Shown: piece by piece, positions 1 through 5,041 of the stretch | How positions within the stretch are numbered: position 1 is the first letter of the stretch | Layout: each line of letters opens with the position of its first letter | Assembly: GCA_016793415.1 (NCBI GenBank) | Contig: JAEUMC010000216.1 | Location: 1-5,935, forward strand | Reading direction: 5' to 3' | DNA from: Devosia sp. | Lineage (GTDB): Bacteria > Pseudomonadota > Alphaproteobacteria > Rhizobiales > Devosiaceae | Length of the DNA stretch: 5,935 nt | Notes under the pieces: generated by a model | The model's database searches: none | The model's input: only the letters and a program-made list of their open reading frames with translations | What the model was told of the DNA's origin: nothing | Position numbers and translations under genes: made by a program

Positions 1-139
1 CGCCCTGGCCGATACCCTCAGCCAGCAGTTGCTGTCGCTGCTCGACGAAGAAATCGCCCTCGCCGAGGTGCCGGCTGCCTTCGAGCGCCTGCTGGCCGGC
101 AACGTCAAAGGCCTGAAGACCATCATTTCCATCCGCTAG
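1..139 (+). CDS. C-terminal end of a probable zinc-type (MDR family) alcohol/polyol dehydrogenase, 5' truncated
   Basis: An open frame enters from the left edge (first whole codon at base 2) and ends at TAG 137-139, giving the last 45 residues of a protein. The tail reads EVPAAFERLLAGNVKGLKTI and then a short hydrophobic strand. This resembles the C-terminus of medium-chain dehydrogenases/reductases, where a 'plxevxxAfexlxxGxvxGKxvl' segment closes the catalytic domain after the Rossmann fold. If so, the enzyme would be a cytoplasmic NAD(P)-dependent alcohol, polyol or threonine-type dehydrogenase. The cofactor-binding and zinc-ligand regions lie outside the window, so substrate and family are not secure. 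The next gene starts 12 bases after this stop on the same strand, which suggests one operon. That the stretch is coding is fairly sure; the family call is tentative. Confidence 0.55.
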   Translation, partial: ALADTLSQQLLSLLDEEIALAEVPAAFERLLAGNVKGLKTIISIR

Positions 140-151
140 CCGGAACCCGCC

Positions 152-1438
152 ATGACCCAGTTTTCCAGCCGCACGGCCGACATCCGCGCCGCGGCAAAGC
201 ACGATGACGGCCGCGCCGAACCGATGCTCGCTGTGCTCCTCGCCGACCTGTTCGGGATCGAAGCGAGAAATGTCGCCATCAATCGCGACCAGTACAGCCT
301 CAACTCGCTCAACGGCTTCTTCGACACCCTCGAGGGCGCCTTCTTCTTCAAGTTCCACCAGGAGGAGGGCGAGGAGCAGATGAGCGGCGAGTACTATCGC
401 GCCGACATCCTGGCGCGGGCCGGACTGCCGGTCGACCAGGCGGTCTACACTTCGACGCTTCCCGGCGAGCAGATCCTCGTCTACCGCCGCCGCACCGATC
501 CGCGCTTCTCCGACGTCCTGCGCGCCCTCGATCTCGAAGATCATCCCGGGCGTCGGGCCGCCGCTGTCGCGGCCGAGGCCGATCTGAGCGATCGCGTCAC
601 CGAGGTCTATCGAAAGACCCTGCACCCCATCACCGGCGAGCAGTCCTCAAGTGAGCCGATCCATCGGCTGTTCTTCGAGCGCCTCATCGATCCGGCTACC
701 GGCGCCTATCCGGGCGGCCGTCTCAAGAGCTTCTATGTCGGCCAGAGCTTCGAGTTTCCGGGCGCCACACTGAGCTGGACCGAACTGTCGAGCGCCAGGA
801 TAATCGTCAACGGCATCGCCTACCGCCACGGGATCGGCGAACTGTTCGATCTGGCGAACCAGCGCCTCAACCCGGCCCGCCTGGCCGACGCCGGCGGTGT
901 GGTCGCCCACGGCGACGCGCACAATGCCAACGTCTGGTACTCGGACGGACAGGGCGGGCCGACCCTGTCGTTCTTCGATCCGGCCTTTGCCGGCGAGCAC
1001 GTGCCGGCCCTGCTTGCCGAAGTGAAGACCACCTTCCACAACGTCATCGCCCACCCGCTGTGGCTTTATGATCCCGAGCAAGCCGCGAGGCGCTACACGA
1101 CCACCGTCGCGTACCGGGACGGCACTCTCGCCATCGAGACCGACTGGGCGCTGACGCCGGTGCGCGAGGATCTGCTGCGGGTGAAGGCAGAACGCACCTG
1201 GCGTCCACTGCTGCAAGATCTGAAAGACCGAGACTTGCTGCCTGAGGATTGGCGCCAGGTCATCCGGCTGGGGCTCTTCCTCTGCCCGACTCTGGTGATG
1301 AACCTCCGCGCCGGCAGCGGTCGCCACAACCCCGTCTCCTCGGCCATCGGCTTCGCCAACGCGGTGCGTGTCGGCAGCGAGCCGAGCGCCGGCACGGATT
1401 TCGTCGCGGAGTTCCTGGATTCGATCGGGCCGCGCTAG
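152..1438 (+). CDS. Phosphotransferase of the APH/choline kinase-like fold, substrate unknown
   Basis: This 428-residue, probably cytoplasmic protein carries the Brenner motif of small-molecule kinases related to aminoglycoside phosphotransferases: HGDAHNAN at residues 253-260, with D255 as the expected catalytic base and N260 as a metal ligand. SFFDPAFAG follows, with D276 in the place of the kinase DFG/IDxE aspartate. In the N-lobe, K67 (FFFKFH) and E80 (after MSG, before YYRAD) are candidates for the ATP-binding Lys-Glu pair. A long, less familiar segment (about residues 115-235) separates the lobes and probably forms the substrate lid. There is no signal peptide or membrane helix. The start at 152 is the first ATG after the upstream stop (12 bases away). 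No strong Shine-Dalgarno sequence is visible, so translational coupling is plausible. Length exceeds that of typical resistance APHs (about 260-300 residues), and nothing points to antibiotic resistance. A sugar, polyol or amino-alcohol kinase working with the upstream dehydrogenase is an inference only. Confidence 0.8.
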   Translation: MTQFSSRTADIRAAAKHDDGRAEPMLAVLLADLFGIEARNVAINRDQYSLNSLNGFFDTLEGAFFFKFHQEEGEEQMSGEYYRADILARAGLPVDQAVYTSTLPGEQILVYRRRTDPRFSDVLRALDLEDHPGRRAAAVAAEADLSDRVTEVYRKTLHPITGEQSSSEPIHRLFFERLIDPATGAYPGGRLKSFYVGQSFEFPGATLSWTELSSARIIVNGIAYRHGIGELFDLANQRLNPARLADAGGVVAHGDAHNANVWYSDGQGGPTLSFFDPAFAGEHVPALLAEVKTTFHNVIAHPLWLYDPEQAARRYTTTVAYRDGTLAIETDWALTPVREDLLRVKAERTWRPLLQDLKDRDLLPEDWRQVIRLGLFLCPTLVMNLRAGSGRHNPVSSAIGFANAVRVGSEPSAGTDFVAEFLDSIGPR

Positions 1439-1461
1439 GCGTTGAGGGTTGGGCGACGAAG

Positions 1462-1477
1462 CGCCGCCGATGCGGCG
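1462..1477. terminator. Short GC hairpin between convergent genes, possible weak terminator
   Basis: CGCCGC (1462-1467) and GCGGCG (1472-1477) form a perfect 6-bp stem with a CGAT loop, 24 bases after the phosphotransferase stop. It lies in the 111-base gap between two convergent genes. No T-run follows on either strand, so intrinsic termination is uncertain. The rest of the gap shows only the 8-base palindrome GGCGCGCC at 1518-1525 and a 4-bp stem at 1533-1545. Confidence 0.25.
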
Positions 1478-1549
1478 ACCTCAGGTCGGAGTGTTGTACC
1501 GGACGCGATCGAGTGGTGGCGCGCCGGAGCCCAGCGTCTGTCGCTATAG

Positions 1550-2533
1550 TTAGGTCTTGCTCAGTCGAGCAAGCACCGCGTCCGTCACGTCGGCGCCGAG
1601 CCGATAGGAAAACGCAGTGACACTCGTCAGGTCGTCGCTCAGCGTGCAGTCGAAAGCGAGGCCATACCACCTCTCTCCGGAGCGGAAGATCGCGCCGCTC
1701 GCTGTGAGGCGCGTGCCTGTCATCTCCGACCTGGCATAGGCTTCCGCCATCACCACGTCGGGCTCAAAGCGTTCCCCGGCATTTCCGATCTGGGCCAGGG
1801 CCTCAATGTTGCAGGTTTGCGCCAGCCGCTTTTCGGGCGGCAGTGTTTCGAGCATCGCGCGCGCCCGCGCCATGCTGGGAACGCTCAGCATCGCCTCGAG
1901 ATAGAAGCGCTTGGCGCTGCGCAGCGCGCCCAGCTCAAGGGTCGCGACATCGGGCTCCGCTGCCGGAGCAGGCGGGGCTGTTCCTTCCGCCATCTCGCCA
2001 GTGTCGGCCGTGACTGCGGTGACGGCTCCATCCGGCGCGCTGGCTGGGGCAGTCAGTCCCTTCACTCTTGGACGCGACAGCGGTATCGGGGGCTCCTTTT
2101 CCGAAGTCTCCGAATCCCGGACCGGCTCCGATACTGCGGTGCCGGAGGCCTCGGGCACGGTCTTTGGGGCCGCCGCCCCCGATGGTGTTTCGGGTGGAGA
2201 TATCTCCGCCGCCGATGGAGTTGGAGCGGTTGCCTGCTCTGCCGGTGGTGGTTCGGCCGGGGGCGTCTTGGCCGGCGGCGAGGTCGCCGAAGCCTCCTCG
2301 ACTGGCTTCTCCGCAGGCGCCTCGCTGGTGCTGATCGCCTCCGGGGGCCGCACCAATTCGACGTCGATGGCCGCTGGCGGTGTGGCCTCGGCGCTGTCGG
2401 GCGGCGGCTGCCAGAGGAAGAACACCAGCACCCCCACATGCAGCAGTGCTGAAGCCATCGTGCCCCAGACGGTCGATGGGTTACGCCTTCGCGGCTCGGG
2501 GAGCGCCGGCTCGGGCGGCGTGACTTCGCTCAT
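1550..2533 (-). CDS. DUF930 domain protein with TonB-like membrane anchor and proline-rich periplasmic linker
   Basis: This is a 327-residue envelope protein of unknown function. Residues 1-22 are a short cytoplasmic tail with the basic patch PEPRRR. Residues about 23-41 form one hydrophobic helix (N-in signal anchor). Residues about 42-200 are a long, low-complexity Pro/Ala/Glu-rich linker like those of TonB and TolA, which span the periplasm. Residues about 204-316 match the DUF930 family as I know it: RFYLEAML, MARARAMLETLPPEKRLAQTC, NIEALAQI, FRSGERWYGLAFDC. C241 and C296 are candidate disulfide partners. The helix carries S28-x3-H32, the spacing of the conserved Ser/His pair in TonB that works with the ExbB/ExbD motor; the C-terminal domain, however, is not TonB's. 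The minus-strand start (complement of CAT at 2531-2533) is preceded by a weak GGCAGG-type ribosome site. The stop is TAA at 1550-1552. No exbB or exbD lies in view. The DUF930 assignment is from motif memory and fairly secure; the motor link is inference. Confidence 0.85.
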   Translation of the reverse strand: MSEVTPPEPALPEPRRRNPSTVWGTMASALLHVGVLVFFLWQPPPDSAEATPPAAIDVELVRPPEAISTSEAPAEKPVEEASATSPPAKTPPAEPPPAEQATAPTPSAAEISPPETPSGAAAPKTVPEASGTAVSEPVRDSETSEKEPPIPLSRPRVKGLTAPASAPDGAVTAVTADTGEMAEGTAPPAPAAEPDVATLELGALRSAKRFYLEAMLSVPSMARARAMLETLPPEKRLAQTCNIEALAQIGNAGERFEPDVVMAEAYARSEMTGTRLTASGAIFRSGERWYGLAFDCTLSDDLTSVTAFSYRLGADVTDAVLARLSKT

Positions 2534-2578
2534 GGTTCAGCCTGCCACGACGATTGTGGGCGTCCGGTGCGAGGAGCA

Positions 2579-2677
2579 CGAGCATTTTCGCTCGCCGGGG
2601 ACTTACTGGCAACGGTCAGGAAGGGCCCGAATAATGCTCGGGCATCCGGGCCTCCGCTTCTGGCGCATAGCGGATGC
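2579..2677. repeat. Cluster of three inverted repeats between tRNA-Pro and the DUF930 gene
   Basis: The 203 bases between the DUF930 gene start (2533) and the tRNA 3' end (2737) hold no gene I can support, but they are rich in dyads. These are CGAGC/GCTCG at 2579-2583 and 2590-2594 (6-base loop), GCCCGA/TCGGGC at 2625-2630 and 2638-2643 (7-base loop), and GCATCCG/CGGATGC at 2642-2648 and 2671-2677 (22-base loop). The last two share bases 2642-2643, so they would compete. The DNA lies downstream of tRNA-Pro and upstream of the DUF930 gene, both read on the minus strand. It could therefore form the tRNA trailer or terminator, or the leader of the DUF930 mRNA. No T-run follows any of them. Confidence 0.35.
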
Positions 2678-2736
2678 GTCTACCAGCCTCGGCTCGGATG
2701 GAGGCCTGCAAGCTCCGGCGCCTGCCGCCTTAGCGA

Positions 2737-2813
2737 TGGTCGGGGCAGAGTGATTCGAACACTCGACCCCCGGTTCCCAAAACCGGTGCTCTACCAGACT
2801 GAGCTATACCCCG
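2737..2813 (-). tRNA. tRNA-Pro (anticodon UGG)
   Basis: On the minus strand the 77-nt sequence folds as a complete cloverleaf. The acceptor CGGGGTA pairs with TGCCCCG, with one T-G pair. The D arm is GCTC/GAGC with loop AGTCTGGTA. The anticodon stem is CCGGT/ACCGG with 7-base loop TTTGGGA. The variable loop is GGGTC-like. The T arm is GAGTG/CACTC with loop TTCGAAT. Anticodon bases 34-36 are TGG (complement of 2777-2779), reading proline codons. The 3' ACCA end, including CCA, is encoded (2737-2740). All stems are intact. Nothing suggests an integrated element: I see no second copy of the tRNA 3' end in the window. Confidence 0.97.
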
Positions 2814-2829
2814 AACTATCGCCCCCTCC

Positions 2830-2857
2830 GTTATCGGGAGTTGCCGCAAAGAGCAAG
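2830..2857 (-). promoter_or_regulatory. Candidate sigma-70-type promoter for tRNA-Pro
   Basis: Reading the minus strand toward the tRNA, CTTGCT (complement of 2852-2857) and GATAAC (complement of 2830-2835) sit 16 bases apart as possible -35 and -10 boxes. The -10 ends 16 bases before the tRNA 5' end at 2813, a suitable distance for a short leader. Both boxes depart from consensus, so this is a suggestion only. The same 103-base gap must also hold the opposite-strand promoter of the PAP2 gene. There TTGACG at 2882-2887 is a possible -35, but no convincing -10 fits before the start codon at 2917. Confidence 0.3.
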
Positions 2858-2916
2858 CTGGGCAAGCCAAATGGCATGATGTTGACGCTGCGACCTACTC
2901 CGTCGACAAGAGCGGC

Positions 2917-3648
2917 ATGATCGATCTGCGCAAGCCTTGGCCGTTTGGCCTCTCCCGTCACCGCGTGCCCTGGTTCGTGCTGGGCTTCGTCGTGCTGATC
3001 GCGGTGCTGCATCTGCTCGACCGACCGCTTTCCGCCTGGGGGCAAGGCCTGCCGGACAATGTCCGGGCTGTGTTCTTCTGGATCACTGAGTGGGGCAAGT
3101 CGGACTGGATCCTCGTGCCGACCTTCATCGCCTGGCTGGCGGCTTGGCTGCTGTCGCTGGTCACGCGTGACAACCTGCGCCTGGCGCTGCGCGAGCTTGC
3201 ATCGCTCGCCGGTTTCATCTTTCTCGGGGTCGGCCTGCCTGGTCTGGCAGCGACCTTGCTGAAGCGTGCCATCGGCCGTGGTCGGCCGGAGACCTGGACC
3301 GCCGAAGCTCCACTCACCTTCCAGAGCTTCAACTGGAGCGCCTACGACTACCAGAGTTTCCCCTCCGGCCACTCCACCACGGCGTTCGCCTTCGCGGCCG
3401 TGATCGCCTTCCTCTGGCCGAGGGCCTTGTGGCCGATGATGGTGTTCGCGGCCGCTATCGCGATCTCCCGCGTCATTGCCGGCGAGCACTATCCCACCGA
3501 CATCACCGCCGGCGCCGTGCTCGGCGTGCTCGGCGCTTATGCCGTCCGGCAGTTGTTCGTGTCGCGCGGTTGGTTGTTCACCAGTACTGGTGACCGTACG
3601 GAGCGCCGGCAGTTCGCCGCGCTCCGTACGCTGTTCGTCAGGCGATAG
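2917..3648 (+). CDS. PAP2-family membrane phosphatase
   Basis: This is a 243-residue integral inner-membrane phosphatase of the type 2 phosphatidic acid phosphatase family, which removes phosphate from lipid phosphates or polyprenyl diphosphates. All three family signatures are intact: K116-x6-R123-P124 (KRAIGRGRP), P149-S150-G151-H152 (SFPSGHSTT), and S184-R185-x5-H191-x3-D195 (SRVIAGEHYPTD). H191 is the expected phosphohistidine nucleophile and H152 the acid. Six hydrophobic helices are visible at about 17-34, 64-82, 94-115, 153-170, 171-187 and 196-213, the usual bacterial layout with the active site at the periplasmic face. The start at 2917 puts a short basic tail before helix 1; its ribosome site (AAGAG) is weak. 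The last 30 residues form a basic tail (RTERRQF...VRR) encoded by strongly palindromic DNA. The gene's end overlaps the convergent metC by 11 bases. The substrate cannot be read from the sequence: undecaprenyl pyrophosphate, lipid A and phosphatidate are all possible. Confidence 0.93.
   Translation: MIDLRKPWPFGLSRHRVPWFVLGFVVLIAVLHLLDRPLSAWGQGLPDNVRAVFFWITEWGKSDWILVPTFIAWLAAWLLSLVTRDNLRLALRELASLAGFIFLGVGLPGLAATLLKRAIGRGRPETWTAEAPLTFQSFNWSAYDYQSFPSGHSTTAFAFAAVIAFLWPRALWPMMVFAAAIAISRVIAGEHYPTDITAGAVLGVLGAYAVRQLFVSRGWLFTSTGDRTERRQFAALRTLFVRR
3578..3593. repeat. 16-bp perfect palindrome near the PAP2 3' end
   Basis: TCACCAGTACTGGTGA is its own reverse complement over all 16 bases, with no spacer. 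It lies inside the PAP2 reading frame (residues about 221-226) and one base before a second, longer inverted repeat. On the metC side it sits 45-60 bases past that gene's stop. It could be a protein-binding site, or part of a palindromic unit together with the adjacent hairpin. Confidence 0.6.
3595..3630 (-). terminator. 12-bp inverted repeat just past the metC stop, likely metC 3'-end hairpin
   Basis: CGTACGGAGCGC (3595-3606) pairs perfectly with GCGCTCCGTACG (3619-3630). Inside, GGC (3608-3610) pairs with GCC (3616-3618) around a 5-base loop, leaving C3607 bulged, for 15 bp in all. On the metC transcript the hairpin begins 8 bases after the stop codon (3638-3640), the usual place for a terminator or a 3'-end stabilising stem. 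No T-run follows on the minus strand. On the plus strand it lies within PAP2 coding sequence, 15 bases before the stop codon, so terminating there would shorten the PAP2 message. A role on the metC side is therefore more likely. Confidence 0.5.
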
Positions 3649-4825
3649 CGCGGTAGCGCTCCAGCGCCGCCGCCATATCCGCCTTGAGATCGTCGAGGCT
3701 TTCGAGCCCCACATGCACCCGGAACATCTGGCCGGGCGCATCCCACGCCACGGCCGTGCGGATATTGGAGGGATTGAACGGGATGCAGAGGCTCTCGTAG
3801 CCGCCCCACGAGTAACCCATGCCGAAGAGGGTAAAGCCGTTGACCATCGCCGCCAGAGCGTCGCGCGAGCGCTGCTTGAGCCGGAACGCGAACAGGCTGC
3901 CCGCGCCGGAAAAATCCCGCTTGAAGATCGCGTGATCGGGATGGCTGGTGAGGGCAGGGTGATAGACTTGCTCCACTTCCGGCTGCCCCTCGAGCCAGGC
4001 GGCGAACGCCAGTGACTGCTCGTTATGGTGCTTCATTCGCACCGCCAGGGTGCGCAGGCCCCGCAGGGTCAGGTACGAATCGTCGGGCGATATCGCCACG
4101 CCGAGGATACGGTGGGTGCGCTTCAGCCGGTTCCACAGCTTGTCGTTTGCCGAGACCGTGCCGACCATGGCGTCGGAGTGTCCGACGAACATCTTGGTCG
4201 CCGCATGCATGACCATGTCGGCGCCCAGTTCCAGCGGCCGGTGGAACAGCGGCGTGCCCCACGAGTTGTCGACGATCACCGTAATGCCACGCGCCTGCGC
4301 GGCCGCGGCGATCGCCGGCAGGTCCTGCATCTCGAAGGTGAGCGATCCCGGCGTCTCGACGAAGATCGCCTTGGTCTTGTCGGTGAACAGCTCGGCGATT
4401 CCCGCGCCGATCCGAGGATCGTAGAACCGAGTCGTCACCCCGAACCGCGTCAGCCCTTCCGTCGCGAACGTGCGCGTCGGCTCGTACGCAGAGTCGGTCA
4501 TCAACAGCTCGTCGCCTGCCGAAACGGCGGCCAGCAGCGCCGTCGAAACCGCCGACAGGCCGGACGGCGCAACGATCGTGCCGGCGGCCCCTTCGAGCTC
4601 GCTGATCAGATCGCACAGCGCCCGCGTCGTCGGGTTGTCGTTGCGTCCGTAGCGGTAGGGGGCCTTGTAATCCTCCAGTTCGTCCAGCGACTTGAACAGG
4701 ATGGTCGAGCCACGGAACACCGGCATGTTCACAAAGCCCAGGTGTTCGTCCGATGCTCGCCCGCCATGCGTGAGGAGGGTCGCGAGGGATGCGGCTTTGC
4801 CGCTTTTCCCGTTGTTGTCAGTCAT
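3638..4825 (-). CDS. metC: Cystathionine beta-lyase (PLP-dependent)
   Basis: This 395-residue cytoplasmic enzyme of the Cys/Met metabolism PLP family splits cystathionine into homocysteine, pyruvate and ammonia, the penultimate step of transsulfuration-route methionine synthesis. Visible landmarks are Y59-G60-R61 (YGR, phosphate binding across the dimer), Y114 (stacks on the cofactor ring), D186 in VIVDNSWGTP (pyridine nitrogen), K211 in AATKMFVGHSDAM (Schiff-base lysine), S339-W340-G341-G342 with E344 (typical of beta-lyases), and R369 in FRVHVGLE (substrate carboxylate). Length matches E. coli MetC. One small oddity is that the residue after the lysine is Met, where Tyr is common. The start (complement of CAT at 4823-4825) has a weak GAGTG ribosome site. 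The gene is divergent from aapJ, with 216 bases between, and its end overlaps PAP2. A gamma-lyase or gamma-synthase is less likely given the SWGG motif. Confidence 0.93.
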   Translation of the reverse strand: MTDNNGKSGKAASLATLLTHGGRASDEHLGFVNMPVFRGSTILFKSLDELEDYKAPYRYGRNDNPTTRALCDLISELEGAAGTIVAPSGLSAVSTALLAAVSAGDELLMTDSAYEPTRTFATEGLTRFGVTTRFYDPRIGAGIAELFTDKTKAIFVETPGSLTFEMQDLPAIAAAAQARGITVIVDNSWGTPLFHRPLELGADMVMHAATKMFVGHSDAMVGTVSANDKLWNRLKRTHRILGVAISPDDSYLTLRGLRTLAVRMKHHNEQSLAFAAWLEGQPEVEQVYHPALTSHPDHAIFKRDFSGAGSLFAFRLKQRSRDALAAMVNGFTLFGMGYSWGGYESLCIPFNPSNIRTAVAWDAPGQMFRVHVGLESLDDLKADMAAALERYRAIA

Positions 4826-4908
4826 TTCACACTCTGCTCAAAACGCAGTCACCAGAGAAATATGGGCAAAAAACAGTCAGGTTTGCTGCCCCATTTCGGC
4901 CATAGCGC

Positions 4909-4950
4909 TTGACGCAACCGTCAATTGCCGCTTCGATGCTTAACAGCATC
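4909..4950 (+). promoter_or_regulatory. Candidate aapJ promoter overlapped by two operator-like dyads
   Basis: TTGACG (4909-4914) is a good -35 box for alphaproteobacteria. TTCGAT (4932-4937), 17 bases on, is a weak -10, which would start transcription near 4944 and give a leader of about 98 bases before aapJ. Two perfect dyads of the same geometry lie on it: TTGACG-CAAC-CGTCAA (4909-4924), covering the -35, and GATGCT-TAAC-AGCATC (4935-4950), covering the -10 and the inferred start. The half-sites differ in sequence, so they would be two different sites rather than repeats of one. No convincing metC promoter was found on the other strand. Confidence 0.4.
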
Positions 4951-4953
4951 ACA

Positions 4954-5025
4954 TCCGCCCTCCAAGGCGGAGGTGCCGCCGGACAAACAGGCTGGGGCCA
5001 CGTTGTCCGGACGAACAGGGTCAGG
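4954..5025 (+). promoter_or_regulatory. Hairpin-prone aapJ leader with an imperfect direct repeat
   Basis: TCCGCC (4954-4959) can pair with GGCGGA (4966-4971), or alternatively CCTCC (4959-4963) with GGAGG (4969-4973). CCGGACAA (4979-4986) pairs perfectly over 8 bp with TTGTCCGG (5003-5010), and GGC/GCC (4990-4992, 4997-4999) closes an inner stem. In addition CCGGACAAACAGG (4979-4991) is repeated 28 bases on as CCGGACGAACAGG (5007-5019), with one mismatch. The ribosome site AAGG (5030-5033) lies 20 bases beyond the big stem, so it stays free in this fold. Leader-based control by protein or small RNA is possible; I do not recognise a known riboswitch class here. Confidence 0.4.
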
Positions 5026-5041
5026 AAACAAGGTAATAACA

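Noticed and set aside
647..1327. Minus-strand open frame of 226 codons
   Set aside because: It is antisense to the phosphotransferase, including its HGDAHNAN motif, with no recognisable domain.
152..1438. Aminoglycoside resistance gene
   Set aside because: The kinase fold motif is shared, but length, middle region and context do not point to a resistance enzyme.
1249..1620. Plus-strand open frame bridging the two convergent genes
   Set aside because: It overlaps the phosphotransferase end and the DUF930 end in other frames, is Arg-rich, and has no ribosome site.
1911..2753. Plus-strand open frame of 280 codons, Gly/Ser/Ala-rich
   Set aside because: It is the antisense of the proline-rich linker of the DUF930 gene and also runs into the tRNA; low complexity explains its openness.
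2737..2813. Possible integration (att) site at the tRNA-Pro 3' end
   Set aside because: No duplicate of the tRNA end, integrase or mobile gene is present in the window.
2567..2920. Plus-strand open frame of 117 codons across tRNA-Pro
   Set aside because: Its middle is simply the antisense of the tRNA (VIRTLDPRFPKPVLYQTELYP), a well-known false protein, and it has no ribosome site or domain.
2791..3741. Minus-strand open frame of 316 codons
   Set aside because: It runs antisense through the whole PAP2 gene and into the tRNA; its composition is Arg/Gln/Glu-rich shadow sequence without motifs.
4025..4912. Plus-strand open frame of 295 codons
   Set aside because: It is antisense to metC, which has all its catalytic motifs; the Arg-rich translation is typical of a GC-rich shadow.
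4826..5041. SAM riboswitch upstream of metC
   Set aside because: Such elements precede methionine genes in this class, but I could not recognise the conserved core on the metC strand.
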